A stretch of DNA of 64,000 bases from Chelativorans sp. (GTDB lineage Bacteria; Pseudomonadota; Alphaproteobacteria; Rhizobiales; Rhizobiaceae): positions 150,063 to 214,062 of the forward strand of contig NZ_JAPSLH010000006.1 in assembly GCF_031180965.1 (NCBI RefSeq), given 5' to 3'. The notes beneath the pieces were generated by a model. It was not told the DNA's origin. It saw only the letters and a list, made by a program, of their open reading frames with translations, and did no database searches. Positions 27,654-36,874 of this stretch are shown one piece after another. A program made the translations under genes and the position numbers. The stretch's first letter is position 1, and each line of letters begins with the position of its first letter.

Positions 27654-28537
27654 TTCCGCCCCTTCTCGCGCAGGAGGCCGAACTGGATCAGCGTCAGCAC
27701 CAGGACGATCGCCAGCAGAACCACTGCTTCCGATGCCGCATAGCCGACGCGATAATTGCGAAAACTGTTCTCCAGCATGTCGAGCACCAGCACCCGCACC
27801 TGGCGGCCGGGCGCTCCCTGGGAGTCGGAGGCAAGCACGAAGGCTTGCGCATAGACGTTGAAGCCGGAGATCAGCGTGACGACGGAAACGTAGAGCGTGA
27901 TCGGCTTCAACAGCGGCACGGCGACATGCCAGAAACGCTGGATGCCGCCGGCGCCGTCCAGCTTTGCTGCCTCGAAGAGGGACACCGGCAGGCTCTTGAA
28001 TCCTACGAGATAGATCAGCACCGCGTATCCGAGTGCCTGCCAGGAGCAGAGGACGATGATGCAGATCACGGAAAGGACAGGATCGAAGAGCCAAGCCTGC
28101 GCGGGAATTCCGAAATACTGCAAGAGCGCGTTTAGCGGTCCGAGCTTGGCGTCAAAAATCCACTTCCAGGCCATGGCCGCCGGCACCAGCGAGACCACAT
28201 GGGGGATGAAGACGGCCGTCTCGTAGAAGCCCGAGAAACGCGACGCCGTCCGATGGTGGATCAGCCCTGCGATTACCAGCGCCAGCGGGATCGTCACCGC
28301 CAGCACGCCGAAGGCTATGATCGACGTGTTGACGAGCGCATCAAGGAACAGCCGGTCGTGGAAGAGTTCACGGAAATTATCGAGCCCGATGAATGGCTTG
28401 TTCTTCGACAGGATGTCCCACTTGTGCAGGCTGAGCCGCAGCGTCTCGCCGATCGGGTAGATGCGCACCCAGGCGAAGATCGCGAGCGTGGGCAGGAACG
28501 CCAAGATCGCGAACCACCATAGTCTCCGCTGCAGCAT
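27650..28537 (-). CDS. Carbohydrate ABC permease (MalF/UgpA type)
   Basis: This 295-residue partner permease has the EAA loop SLFEAAKLDGAGGIQRFWHVAVPLL and an N-terminal cytoplasmic arm followed by a helix. ATG 28537 has AGGGGAACAC upstream; a GTG eight codons earlier has no such signal. It lies just downstream of the binding-protein gene. With the MalG-type protein it would form the translocation pore for an amino sugar or related saccharide. Confidence 0.93.
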   Translation of the reverse strand: MLQRRLWWFAILAFLPTLAIFAWVRIYPIGETLRLSLHKWDILSKNKPFIGLDNFRELFHDRLFLDALVNTSIIAFGVLAVTIPLALVIAGLIHHRTASRFSGFYETAVFIPHVVSLVPAAMAWKWIFDAKLGPLNALLQYFGIPAQAWLFDPVLSVICIIVLCSWQALGYAVLIYLVGFKSLPVSLFEAAKLDGAGGIQRFWHVAVPLLKPITLYVSVVTLISGFNVYAQAFVLASDSQGAPGRQVRVLVLDMLENSFRNYRVGYAASEAVVLLAIVLVLTLIQFGLLREKGRK

Positions 28538-28611
28538 GTGTTCCCCTGTTGGACCCGCCACTCCAGCCAGAGCGGCTGGTGCCGCTCTGGACGTTTCCTA
28601 GCGAGAGCCGC

Positions 28612-29922
28612 CTACTCGGCCAGCAACCCCTCGCGGCTGAGGATGTTGTTCGTCTCCTCCGCTGCCGAGGCAAGGAAAGCGTCGATCGCTGCGTCGTCCT
28701 TGGCCAGATCCGCATTGCCGTAGGCGTTGGTGAGCTGGCCGGCCAGTCGCGTCAGCACTTCTTCAATCGGACCGATCGCCGGCAAGGTGAAGAACTCGTA
28801 GCCTTCCGGGTAGTCCACGAAAGCGGCGAAGGCGGGAACGCGCTTCGTGACGACCGAATAGTCAACGCCGGCCCGGTTGGGCAGCCAACCTACATTGTCC
28901 AAAAGCCAGATTAGATTTTCCGGCTCGTTGGCGGCGAGCGCGAAGGCCCAGGCAGCCTCGGCATCCTCGCCCCCGGTCGAGTTCACATAAAGATTGGTCG
29001 GCAACGCGATCGAGCCGCGGGGCAGGGGGGCGGTGGCGTAGTTGAGGTCCGGGGCCTTGGCCGCTATGTCGCCGATCACCCAGGATTCGCGGATGAACAT
29101 GGCCGTCTGGCCGCGCTCGAAGGCCTCGGCATCCGCAGGCATCTCCGGCGTCACCGTCTTCAGCACGTGCACATTTTCCAGATATTGCTTCAGCGTCTTG
29201 CCGCCGGCCTCGTTGGCATAGTTGGCGCGCCACTTCCCGTCGCCGGCCGGCTCGATCACCGATCCGCCATACTGGAACAGGTTGATCCAGAACTTTTCCG
29301 CAATGCCCTGGCCGCCGCCGGAAAGCCGCAGGCTCCAGCCGGAAACGGTGGGGTTGCCATTGGCATCGCGCTGGGTGAGCTTCTCGGCGTACTGGGTGTA
29401 TTCCTCCATGGTCTTGGGCGCTTCGGTAAGACCGGCCGCCTTGAACATGTCAACATTGTAGAAGAGAGCGCCCTGGCCGCGGAACAGCGGCACGCCGTAA
29501 ACCGTGCCTTCCCTGCTGGCTGTCTCGCTGAAAAAGGCGTCGAAATTGGCAGGGTCCCTGACGAAGGAGGCCACGTTTTCGGGTGCGGCCGGAAGAAGGT
29601 CGTTCTCCAGATAGCGGCTGGCGGTAGAGCCCGAAAGCTCGATCACTGTGACTCCGGCAGAGCCGGATGTGAGCCCCAGGGCAATGCGCTTTTCGTGCTC
29701 GCGCAGCGCGATCGCCTCCACCTTCACTTCCAGGTCGGGATATTCGTCCTTCATGGACTCCGCGACGTGCTCGTAGAACGGTGCCATTTCCGGATAGCCG
29801 CTCCACACGGTAATGGTCTGGGCCGTGGCCGGCGTCATGGAAAGCCCCGCGGCCACTGCGAGCGCCAACGGCGTTGCCGCGATCTTGGCCATGATGGATC
29901 GAGAAGTGCGCTGCGCTCTCAT
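28612..29922 (-). CDS. Sugar ABC transporter periplasmic binding protein
   Basis: This 436-residue CUT1-type solute-binding protein has a long basic-start signal peptide (cleavage after about residue 34, PATAQ, before TITVWSGYPEMAPFYEHV). The rest follows the MalE/UgpB pattern, with GVPLFRGQGALFYNVDMFKAAGL, a hinge, and AFERGQTAMFIRESWV. ATG 29922 is preceded by AGGGAG. It is the first gene of its transcript, and the palindrome at 29976-29987 lies immediately upstream. Confidence 0.92.
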   Translation of the reverse strand: MRAQRTSRSIMAKIAATPLALAVAAGLSMTPATAQTITVWSGYPEMAPFYEHVAESMKDEYPDLEVKVEAIALREHEKRIALGLTSGSAGVTVIELSGSTASRYLENDLLPAAPENVASFVRDPANFDAFFSETASREGTVYGVPLFRGQGALFYNVDMFKAAGLTEAPKTMEEYTQYAEKLTQRDANGNPTVSGWSLRLSGGGQGIAEKFWINLFQYGGSVIEPAGDGKWRANYANEAGGKTLKQYLENVHVLKTVTPEMPADAEAFERGQTAMFIRESWVIGDIAAKAPDLNYATAPLPRGSIALPTNLYVNSTGGEDAEAAWAFALAANEPENLIWLLDNVGWLPNRAGVDYSVVTKRVPAFAAFVDYPEGYEFFTLPAIGPIEEVLTRLAGQLTNAYGNADLAKDDAAIDAFLASAAEETNNILSREGLLAE

Positions 29923-29975
29923 GTCTGTTCTCCCTTGTTTTTGAGCGGAAGTGTTCCCTTGCGAAAGCCTGCCAT

Positions 29976-29987
29976 GCAACCGGTTGC
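29976..29987. promoter_or_regulatory. LacI-type operator upstream of sugar importer
   Basis: The perfect 12-base palindrome GCAACCGGTTGC, with central CG as in LacI/GalR-family operators, lies 54 bases upstream of the binding-protein start. The same palindrome recurs in the nagB-lacI intergenic region. Confidence 0.75.
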
Positions 29988-30033
29988 GCGTCAAGTGAAG
30001 CTGAGGGCGATAATCCGGTGTGCATTGTCTGCG

Positions 30034-31281
30034 TCAGCGCTTCGGAAGCAAGGATATAGCGGCCGCAGCCAGCGCCTCGGCGCCGCCCGGCGCAAACGTG
30101 GCCGGCTGGCCGTAGTAGCGGTGTGCCTCGTCCACTTCGTAGCCTCCAAAGGCATACTCCTCACGCGGCGGGATGTAGCCGGGATTGTCCTCGGCAAAAC
30201 CGGCGATGAAGAGGGGCTTCGGCCCGAAGGCCTCCCGGATCGAAAGCGCGGTTGATGCAAATATCTCGCCTGGCAGACCGATAACGGGCAACCCGCCCCA
30301 ATCAAGGACGGTGACGCGCGCCGGCAGCGGGCGCATGTCGCGCCCGGCGACCGTTTCCGCCCAGGCGATCCAGTAATTGAGGAGGGTGGCGCTTAATGGA
30401 TCGGCTTGGTTAAGCTGTCGCCGCCACTGCGCGACCAGGGTTTCAGGCTTTTCCTGCTCACGCGGCTCGAAGCGCAATGCGACCTCGGCAGCTGCAGCAT
30501 CAACATGCTCGCCAAGCGGGGCAGGGGTGGCCCGAATGGCTGCAGCCGCGATCGCGCGTCCGATCCGCTCCGCAGCCGCAAAGCTGCGCTCCGGCTTTGG
30601 CGTGAGAGACATGGAAGCATGTGCCGAATGGCCCGTGTTCGCGTCCCCCACACAGCCGGTCAGAAAGACAGCAATTGCCCCTGGATGTGCTTCCTCCAGA
30701 GCTGCGCGTACGTAGTGCGGATAGTCGGCGGTCCAAAGCGTGTTGTCCGCTCCCAGCACCACGGGATGACAGGCATAGCCGGTCATCAGCGCGATCACGG
30801 TACCGTCCTCGCCGACCACCCGCAGAAGCGGCAGCGAACGATCGAGCGGCCCGCCGGAGTGGCGGCGGTTGCGGGCGATGTCGGGATCGACACCCAGACC
30901 CACCTCCAGCCGGGCCGGACACTGTCGCGCTACCGCTTCATCGATGGCTCGTACGCAGGCTTCCTCGAGATGGGCGAGATAGGCGGGGTCTGCGTCAGCG
31001 CCGAGCCGCCGGATCATCGAAACCGGGCCGCCGTGATTGTGAAGTGCCGCCACGATGACGCGCTCGTCCGGCAACATGGAGCGGCGGCGGATGCGCTTGC
31101 TCATCTCGTGGTGCAGCCCGATCACGTCAGCAACCGCAATTGCCGTGTCACCAACGGCGAGAGCCCGCACGGTGAGCGGATCGTGCGTGCCGCTGGCTGG
31201 GAGGGTTCGCGCCGCAAAACCGGACATCGCAAGCCCGGCAGGCGGGGTGATGTCGACGACGGCGGCGCCGGCTAGGATCAT
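30034..31281 (-). CDS. Neutral ceramidase N-terminal-like hydrolase
   Basis: This 415-residue protein begins AAVVDITPPAGLAMSGFAAR, the pattern of the neutral/alkaline non-lysosomal ceramidase family (PF04734). ALHNHGGP and YACHPVVLG hold histidines that correspond to the family's metal site. It lacks a signal peptide and the C-terminal domain of true ceramidases, so a cytoplasmic amidase role on an N-acyl amino sugar or related amide is more likely than sphingolipid cleavage. Its start overlaps the nagA stop by four bases. Confidence 0.75.
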   Translation of the reverse strand: MILAGAAVVDITPPAGLAMSGFAARTLPASGTHDPLTVRALAVGDTAIAVADVIGLHHEMSKRIRRRSMLPDERVIVAALHNHGGPVSMIRRLGADADPAYLAHLEEACVRAIDEAVARQCPARLEVGLGVDPDIARNRRHSGGPLDRSLPLLRVVGEDGTVIALMTGYACHPVVLGADNTLWTADYPHYVRAALEEAHPGAIAVFLTGCVGDANTGHSAHASMSLTPKPERSFAAAERIGRAIAAAAIRATPAPLGEHVDAAAAEVALRFEPREQEKPETLVAQWRRQLNQADPLSATLLNYWIAWAETVAGRDMRPLPARVTVLDWGGLPVIGLPGEIFASTALSIREAFGPKPLFIAGFAEDNPGYIPPREEYAFGGYEVDEAHRYYGQPATFAPGGAEALAAAAISLLPKR

Positions 31282-32429
31282 CTACAAAACACCTCTTCGC
31301 CGGCCTTCCAGACGGCGTGGACCTGAAGGGGTTCGCCCGGGGCGCCAGGCGTGAATTGCAGAAGGTCCGCAGGCTGGCCCGGCGCAAGGCGCCCGAGCCC
31401 GCCGACAAACCGTCCCGGGTTCATCGTCGCAAGTTGCAGGGCTTCGGCAAGCGAGAGCCCCGCCATACGCATCGCGATTGGTACGTTGGCAATCAGCGGC
31501 AGGCCGGCACCGGCGAGATAAGGCGTGCCGGTAATGCTGATCCGGCCGTCGCTGCGCACTTCAACCTCGCCACCGACCACCTGCGAATAGATGCCGGGAG
31601 GCATGCCGGCGAGTGCCACGCAGTCGGAGACAAGCAGCGAGCGTTCAAGACCCTTGGCGCGCAGCATCGCCTTGAAGGTTTCAGCAGGTAGATGATGGCC
31701 GTCGGCGATGAAGCTCGCCGAAAGCCGGTCTTCCGCAAGCTGCGCCCAGATGAGATTGGGGTGGCGGGGCATCATCCCCGCGACGCCGTTGCCCAAATGC
31801 GTGGAAAGCGAAGCGCCCGCTTCTGCAGCGGCAAATATCTCTTCCGGGGTGGCGGCCGAGTGTCCCAGCGCGGCATGAACACCCGCAGCCACGACTGCGC
31901 GGATATAATCCACGGCGCCTTTGTGCTCGGGCGCCAGTGTGATCAGGCGGATCAGGCCGCCGCTCGCCTTCTGCCAATGCGAAAACTCCTCGAGCGAGGG
32001 CGGCCGAACGTGGGCCGCCGGATGCGCGCCGCGGGGGCCGTCTGCCGGCGACACGCTCGGCCCTTCCATGTGGATGCCGGGGATGACCTGCCGTGACAGC
32101 CCATCCATGCGCCGGGCCTCGGCAATCGCTGCCAGCGCATCGAGCAGCGCCTCCTTCGATGCAGTGATCAGCGTCGGTAAATAGGTGGTCACGCCGAGGC
32201 AGAGCATAGTGCGGGTGAGCTGGATAACCCGCTCAGGATCAACCTTCCCGTCGTTAAGGTCGATGCCGGCATAGCCGTTGACCTGCAGGTCGATCAGCCC
32301 CGGCGTCAGATAGCCGTCACCAGCGCCCTCTGCCGCCGAAATCGCGACGATCACCCCATCGCGCACGGAGACGGCGATCCCTTCGCCGGTCGCGGGATCC
32401 CGGCCGGTGATCACGGCTGTGCCGCTCAC
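31278..32429 (-). CDS. nagA: N-acetylglucosamine-6-phosphate deacetylase
   Basis: This 383-residue TIM-barrel amidohydrolase converts GlcNAc-6-P to GlcN-6-P and acetate. Recognisable parts are GLIDLQVNGYAGIDLND near residue 45, HMEGPSVSP with the metal-ligand glutamate, and the metal/substrate stretches ALGHSAATPEEI, SLSTHLGNGVAGM and the conserved VSDCVALAGMPPG with its aspartate. It is translationally coupled to the SIS gene upstream and the ceramidase-like gene downstream. The next enzyme, NagB, is in the same operon. Confidence 0.92.
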   Translation of the reverse strand: MSGTAVITGRDPATGEGIAVSVRDGVIVAISAAEGAGDGYLTPGLIDLQVNGYAGIDLNDGKVDPERVIQLTRTMLCLGVTTYLPTLITASKEALLDALAAIAEARRMDGLSRQVIPGIHMEGPSVSPADGPRGAHPAAHVRPPSLEEFSHWQKASGGLIRLITLAPEHKGAVDYIRAVVAAGVHAALGHSAATPEEIFAAAEAGASLSTHLGNGVAGMMPRHPNLIWAQLAEDRLSASFIADGHHLPAETFKAMLRAKGLERSLLVSDCVALAGMPPGIYSQVVGGEVEVRSDGRISITGTPYLAGAGLPLIANVPIAMRMAGLSLAEALQLATMNPGRFVGGLGRLAPGQPADLLQFTPGAPGEPLQVHAVWKAGEEVFCR

Positions 32430-33199
32430 AGGCTACGCACCCGGTCACGAAAACGGGAGATGAAGCGCGCGTTGGCCTCATCGCCCCCCGGTGCGTTGCC
32501 GCTGCGCCAGACCGGAGGCTCGATGCCGCGCTCCACGAGCTTAGCGACTGTGCGGATCACCAGGCAGTTCAGTGCAAAGGCATTGGCAAATGTCGAGATC
32601 GCGGCGATGTTCTCGCCCATGCCGGGCACGCGCACCACCGCATCGCCGATCGGCACCTTCGTGTCGATCGCGATGTCGACGATGTCATTCAGGTTCTTTT
32701 TGGTCGGATGGCGCGCCGGGTGATCGGGCGCCGTGTTCTGCGCGTGCTCGCGCGAACTCACACCAATGAGAAAAGCGCCGCGCGAACGCGCTTCCAGGGC
32801 GGCGTCGATGAGGGCCGCGTTGATGCCATAGGCATTGGCGAGGATCAGCATATCCGTCTCGCCGAGGCGGGCGTTGGAGATGACCACGCGGCCATAGCCC
32901 GGCGTGCGCTCGATGGCCATGGAGCGCAGCGCGCCGTTGGAAAGAAGTGTGCCTTCGTCGAGGATGGCGCTGACATGCATCAGTCCGCCGGCGCGGAAGA
33001 AGACTTCCTGCGAGGCGAGGTTCGAATGGCCGCCGGGGCCGAAAATGTGCACCAGCCGGTCGGCTTCGATCTGCTCTGCCAGCCTTGCGGCCGCTGCATC
33101 CAACGGCGCGCGCTCCTCGCTCAGGATGCGCTGCATCAGCGAATGGACTTCTGCGAGATAGCCGGCGCAGAGTGCATCGGCGTCGATCGTCTCAGGCAT
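32426..33199 (-). CDS. SIS-domain sugar-phosphate isomerase-like protein (UPF0309 type)
   Basis: This 257-residue protein has a SIS fold: an N-terminal helical pair, then HIFGPGGHSNLASQEVFFRAGGL (phosphosugar loop), ILANAYGINAALIDAALEARSRGAFLIGVSS and a C-terminal helix. Proteins of this type bind phosphosugars and often sit in amino-sugar operons, but no reaction is proven for the family. Here it overlaps nagB and nagA by a few bases and may isomerise a phosphorylated intermediate. Confidence 0.82.
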   Translation of the reverse strand: MPETIDADALCAGYLAEVHSLMQRILSEERAPLDAAAARLAEQIEADRLVHIFGPGGHSNLASQEVFFRAGGLMHVSAILDEGTLLSNGALRSMAIERTPGYGRVVISNARLGETDMLILANAYGINAALIDAALEARSRGAFLIGVSSREHAQNTAPDHPARHPTKKNLNDIVDIAIDTKVPIGDAVVRVPGMGENIAAISTFANAFALNCLVIRTVAKLVERGIEPPVWRSGNAPGGDEANARFISRFRDRVRSL

Positions 33200-33983
33200 C
33201 GGGGTCGGCCTCCCTGTCCAGAAAGAGCGTGCAATCCGGGTGCCGGCGCAGGATGCTCGCCGGGCAGGCGGTCGTCACCGGCCCCTGCAAGCTGCCGCGC
33301 ACCGCCTCTTTTTTGTGCGTGCCTGGCACGATGCAGAAGAGCCGGTCGGCGCGCAAGAGCCGCGGGATCGTCAGCGTGATCGCCTGCCGCGGCACGGAGT
33401 CCATGCTGGCAAACCCCTGATCGTCGAGCTGCTGCCTGCGGCAGATCTCGTCTAGTTCGATCACCTTCACGTCCAGCGGATCTTCAAAGTCGGCTACCGG
33501 CGGGTCGTTGAAGGCGATGTGCCCGTTGACCCCGATCCCGAGGCAGATCACGTCGATCGGCGCTTCGTCCAGAAGGGCCGCATACCGCTCGCACTCCCGT
33601 TGCGGGTTCGGCTCGGGGTCGATCTTGTGCACGGCCGCCAAGGGAATTCGTTCGAATAAATGCCGGTCGAGCCAATTGCCGAAGCGCTGCGGCGCGCCGG
33701 GCGGAAGACCGATAAACTCGTCCATATGGAAGGCAGTAACACGGCTCCAGTCTACGCTCTCGGCGCCGCTGAGCCGCGCGAGCATGGATGACTGGCTTGG
33801 TGCGGCAGCGAAGACCATGCGCAGGTGATCCTGCTGGCGCAGGCCCTCTCTCAGCGCCTCGGCGACCGCAACCGCGGCAGCAGCGCCCATTTCCTCGCTG
33901 TTGCGGTAGGTTTGCACGAGTAGCTGTTCCACCCGGCGAGCGGAAACGGGTAAGGGCGGCACGTCTGATAGAAAGGGACGCAA
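33192..33983 (-). CDS. nagB: Glucosamine-6-phosphate deaminase family protein
   Basis: This 263-residue NagB-like protein converts GlcN-6-P to fructose-6-P and ammonia. FHMDEFIGL carries the catalytic Asp, GIGVNGHIAFNDPP is the substrate loop (most NagB have DGHIAFNEP, so N replaces D at one position), and PRQAITLTI and a late TACPAS are typical. The start is TTG 33983 with GGAG upstream. It is the first gene of the nag operon, divergent from the lacI gene with one palindromic operator between. Confidence 0.88.
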   Translation of the reverse strand: MRPFLSDVPPLPVSARRVEQLLVQTYRNSEEMGAAAAVAVAEALREGLRQQDHLRMVFAAAPSQSSMLARLSGAESVDWSRVTAFHMDEFIGLPPGAPQRFGNWLDRHLFERIPLAAVHKIDPEPNPQRECERYAALLDEAPIDVICLGIGVNGHIAFNDPPVADFEDPLDVKVIELDEICRRQQLDDQGFASMDSVPRQAITLTIPRLLRADRLFCIVPGTHKKEAVRGSLQGPVTTACPASILRRHPDCTLFLDREADPDA

Positions 33984-34048
33984 GCAAAACTCCAGAAAGG
34001 CTTCAGCTTCCGGCTGGAGGCATTGTCGCCGGTATGCGTCATATTATG

Positions 34049-34062
34049 TGCAACCGGTTGCA
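34049..34062. promoter_or_regulatory. LacI-type operator between nagB and lacI
   Basis: The 14-base perfect palindrome TGCAACCGGTTGCA lies between the divergent nagB and lacI-family starts. Its core is identical to the site at 29976-29987 upstream of the sugar-binding-protein gene, suggesting one regulator for both transcripts and its own gene. Confidence 0.8.
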
Positions 34063-34110
34063 TGTCAACGCTTGCATTGCGGCGCGCCTCATGCATTCTC
34101 ATGCGGGGCA

Positions 34111-35127
34111 ATGAACGCCGGGAGAAGAGCTTTGCCGGTCGAGCGGAAGGGCGGGGTTACGATCAGCCAGGTGGCTGAGGCGGCGGGTGTGGCGCGCTCC
34201 AGCGTTTCGCGCGCCTACACCAAGCCGCATATGCTGAGCCCCGATACGGTGGAGCACATCAAGGCGGTGGCCGAGCGTCTCGGCTATATTCCCAATCATA
34301 CGGCGCGCGCGCTCAGCACCGGCCGCAACGGCAACATCGCCCTCATCGTGCCGGATGTGGCAAACCCCTTCTTCCCGCCTCTGATCCGGGCGGCGCAGGG
34401 GGAGGCGGACCGGTACGATTTCTGCGTCTTCCTCGGCAATTCCGAAGAGGACGCCGAGAAGGAAGACAAGCTGCTCAGCCGTCTATCGAGCCAGGTGGAG
34501 GGAGTGATTCTTGCGTCCCCCCGTCTTTCCGACGAGCGCATCCTGGCGCATGCCTCGCTGAAGCCAATGGTGCTGATCAACCGCAACGTGGAGGGGATTC
34601 CGAGGGTGCTGATCGATAGTGGCACCGGCGTGGCGCAAGCGACAAGACATCTGGCCGAGCAGGGGCACAGGCGCATAGTTTATGTGAGCGGCCCCTCGGC
34701 CTCCTGGTCGAACAGGCAGCGCCGCTCCGCCGCGCGCAACACTGCTGCCAAACTTAGCCTGGAATTCAGCGTTGTCTCGGCTTCCGTCCCAAGCTTCGAG
34801 GCTGGCCTGCAGGCGGTCCCCTCCATCCTCGGCCGGAAAGCCACGGCAGCGATCGCTTTCGACGATGTCATGGCGCAGGGCGTTCTGGCCGGCCTCGCCG
34901 CACGCGGCGTATCCGTGCCGGAGGAGTTTTCTGTTGTCGGCTGCGACGATGCGCTGGGACCCTTGATGGTGCCTGTCCTGACCACGGTTTCCGGCCAGTC
35001 AGTGGAGGCGGGCAAACTTTCCGTATCGCTGCTGATGCAGGTGCTGCAGTCGGATGCGCTGGGCGATGCGTGCTATGTCCTGGAAACGCACCTGATCGTT
35101 CGGTCGACGACGAATGCGGCACCCTAG
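34111..35127 (+). CDS. LacI-family regulator of the amino-sugar locus
   Basis: This 338-residue repressor has a LacI helix-turn-helix (VTISQVAEAAGVARSSVSRAY, about residues 15-35), the hinge helix region ending PNHTARALSTGR, and a PBP-like ligand domain (GNIALIVPDVANPFFPPLIR onward, with VVGCDDALGPLMVPVLTTV near the end). ATG 34111 gives the usual spacing to the HTH; TTG 34132, just after GGGAGAAG, is an equally good start. Its position and the two identical palindromes make it the likely regulator of nagB-nagA and the sugar importer. Confidence 0.93.
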   Translation: MNAGRRALPVERKGGVTISQVAEAAGVARSSVSRAYTKPHMLSPDTVEHIKAVAERLGYIPNHTARALSTGRNGNIALIVPDVANPFFPPLIRAAQGEADRYDFCVFLGNSEEDAEKEDKLLSRLSSQVEGVILASPRLSDERILAHASLKPMVLINRNVEGIPRVLIDSGTGVAQATRHLAEQGHRRIVYVSGPSASWSNRQRRSAARNTAAKLSLEFSVVSASVPSFEAGLQAVPSILGRKATAAIAFDDVMAQGVLAGLAARGVSVPEEFSVVGCDDALGPLMVPVLTTVSGQSVEAGKLSVSLLMQVLQSDALGDACYVLETHLIVRSTTNAAP

Positions 35128-35757
35128 GCATGCTCGATTCCTTCTCGAGCTGATGCTTGGGACGGGAATAATCTCGGACTTTGGTCCCTCGGACAGGCAC
35201 GAACTGCACTTCAGGCAAAGAAGACTCGACCATGCGCCGAGGAATGGCGGATGAATGCACACAGCCGACTTCCGCTTCCTGTGAAAAGAGAGCCGAGACA
35301 TGCCGCGGCAGGTTCGGACCGAGGAAGGCCATGGCAGAACCGGGAAGAAGAACAGACTTGTCGCTACGCTCAGCGGCCGCGCTGCTCCCTGTTCAACTAG
35401 GTCAGGAGGCGCCGAGCGTCTGCCGAGACGGTCGGGCGGACGCCGCTGCGCTCGGCAGCAACACTAGTCAGCCTCGTTCCACCACGCCTGCAGGGCTCCT
35501 TACCGCGGCCCACAGGAGACTTAGGCCGGTGGCTTCCCGATGTGGTCTCGGGCAGACTTGGGTGGACATTGGCGAGGACGAAAGGAGTTTCCGACGTCTT
35601 GCCAACGCTTGCGGCGTACTTATCCTGCCAGAGGTAGCTTTGTAGAGCGGGCGGGAAGGCGCTTCAGCACCAGCCGCGCGACCGACTACCTTCCGACGTA
35701 GTGCCTATCCCTTGACCGGAATTGGTGCAACATGATCGGGAATATCGGTGAGGGATC
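35128..35757. other. Intergenic region without recognisable gene
   Basis: 630 bases between lacI and the AraC-type regulator. The largest open frame on the plus strand (35181-35645) has no recognisable motif, no good ribosome-binding site and biased composition, so I do not call it. A small hairpin (GCTCGA / TCGAGC at 35132-35150) after lacI lacks a T run. Confidence 0.4.
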
Positions 35758-36789
35758 ATGAAGCAGCATGCGCCCGCGTCCTTTGAAGGCGATGCCGAGA
35801 CGCCGGTGAGGTTTGCGGTTCTCGTGTTTCCCGGCTTTCCCTTGATGGCGTTCAGCTCCGTCATCGAACCGCTTCGCGCGGCCAACAGTCTTGCTGGAAA
35901 GCAATGCTATACCTGGATTACAGTTGGCGTTAGTGGGCAAAAAGTGTTTGCATCCAACGGAGTGGGTATCGATCCTGACTATTTCGTTCAAGCAGCGCCG
36001 CTGGTCGACCGGATCGTAGTCTGCTCCGGCGGCGATGCCGACCTGGTGGTGGCAGACGAGGCACTTGTCTGGATCAGGAAAAATCTCCGGGCGGGCGGCA
36101 AGGTTGGAGCCGTCGCGGATGCCGCCTTCTTTCTCGCCAGGGCGGGGTTGCTTGACGGCCATGCCTGCACCCTGCACTGGACCAGCCAGCCCGCCTTTCG
36201 GGAAGCATTTCCGGATCTCGACATGCGGCACGATCTATACGTGATAGACCGGCGCCGCTTCACCTCGGCAGGAGGTGTGGGTAGCCTGGACATGATGCTT
36301 GAGCTGATTGCCAGAGATTATGGCCCGGAACTCGCCGCGGGTGTTGCCGAATGGTATGTACATAGCCCGTTGCGCTCCAGTGTCGACCGCAGGATGATGC
36401 CGCTACGTCTACGCACCGGCATTCGCGACGACCTGGTGTTGAAAGCAGTGGCTATCATGGAGGATGCGGTGGAAGACCGGCTGAGCATGGCCGATCTCGC
36501 CCGGCGCCTGAGCATTTCGCCAGACAAGCTCGAACGTGCCTTCCAGGCGGAACTCAACACCGTTCCGAGCCTCTACTACCGCCGGCTAAGGCTCGGGCGA
36601 GCGGCGGATCTTCTGGCCCATTCCAGCGTTCCCATAGGCGAGGTCGCCCTGTCCTGCGGCTTTGCCAGCGCATCGAGCTTCGCCCGCGCCTTTCGCGAGC
36701 AATTCGGCTACCCTCCGCGCGACGCCCGCCGACGGCCGCGCAATCCTATAGCCTCAAACGGAAAGCGTCAGCTTGGTGAAGTCTGTTAG
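35758..36789 (+). CDS. GlxA/GbdR-like AraC regulator with DJ-1/PfpI domain
   Basis: This 343-residue regulator has an N-terminal DJ-1/PfpI-like ligand domain (about 15-195, with FAVLVFPGFPLMAFSSVIEPLRAAN and a VADAAFFLARAGLLDG elbow that has lost the nucleophile Cys of the enzymatic forms). A C-terminal double AraC HTH follows (about 225-330, with MADLARRLSISPDKLERAFQ and GEVALSCGFASASSFARAFREQFG). Relatives such as GbdR and CdhR activate betaine and carnitine catabolism, which fits the transporter genes downstream. It probably controls the operon starting at 36875. Confidence 0.9.
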   Translation: MKQHAPASFEGDAETPVRFAVLVFPGFPLMAFSSVIEPLRAANSLAGKQCYTWITVGVSGQKVFASNGVGIDPDYFVQAAPLVDRIVVCSGGDADLVVADEALVWIRKNLRAGGKVGAVADAAFFLARAGLLDGHACTLHWTSQPAFREAFPDLDMRHDLYVIDRRRFTSAGGVGSLDMMLELIARDYGPELAAGVAEWYVHSPLRSSVDRRMMPLRLRTGIRDDLVLKAVAIMEDAVEDRLSMADLARRLSISPDKLERAFQAELNTVPSLYYRRLRLGRAADLLAHSSVPIGEVALSCGFASASSFARAFREQFGYPPRDARRRPRNPIASNGKRQLGEVC

Positions 36790-36874
36790 CGGATTCCGGC
36801 ACAATTTTTGCGGTATCGCAGGCATCGCCGAGCGCGACGATGGTTCATCCTCCTCTCGATAGGGGAGGTTGTTC

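Noticed and set aside
35181..35645. 154-residue plus-strand open frame between lacI and the AraC-type gene
   Set aside because: No ribosome-binding site, no motif, and a composition typical of random GC-rich sequence.
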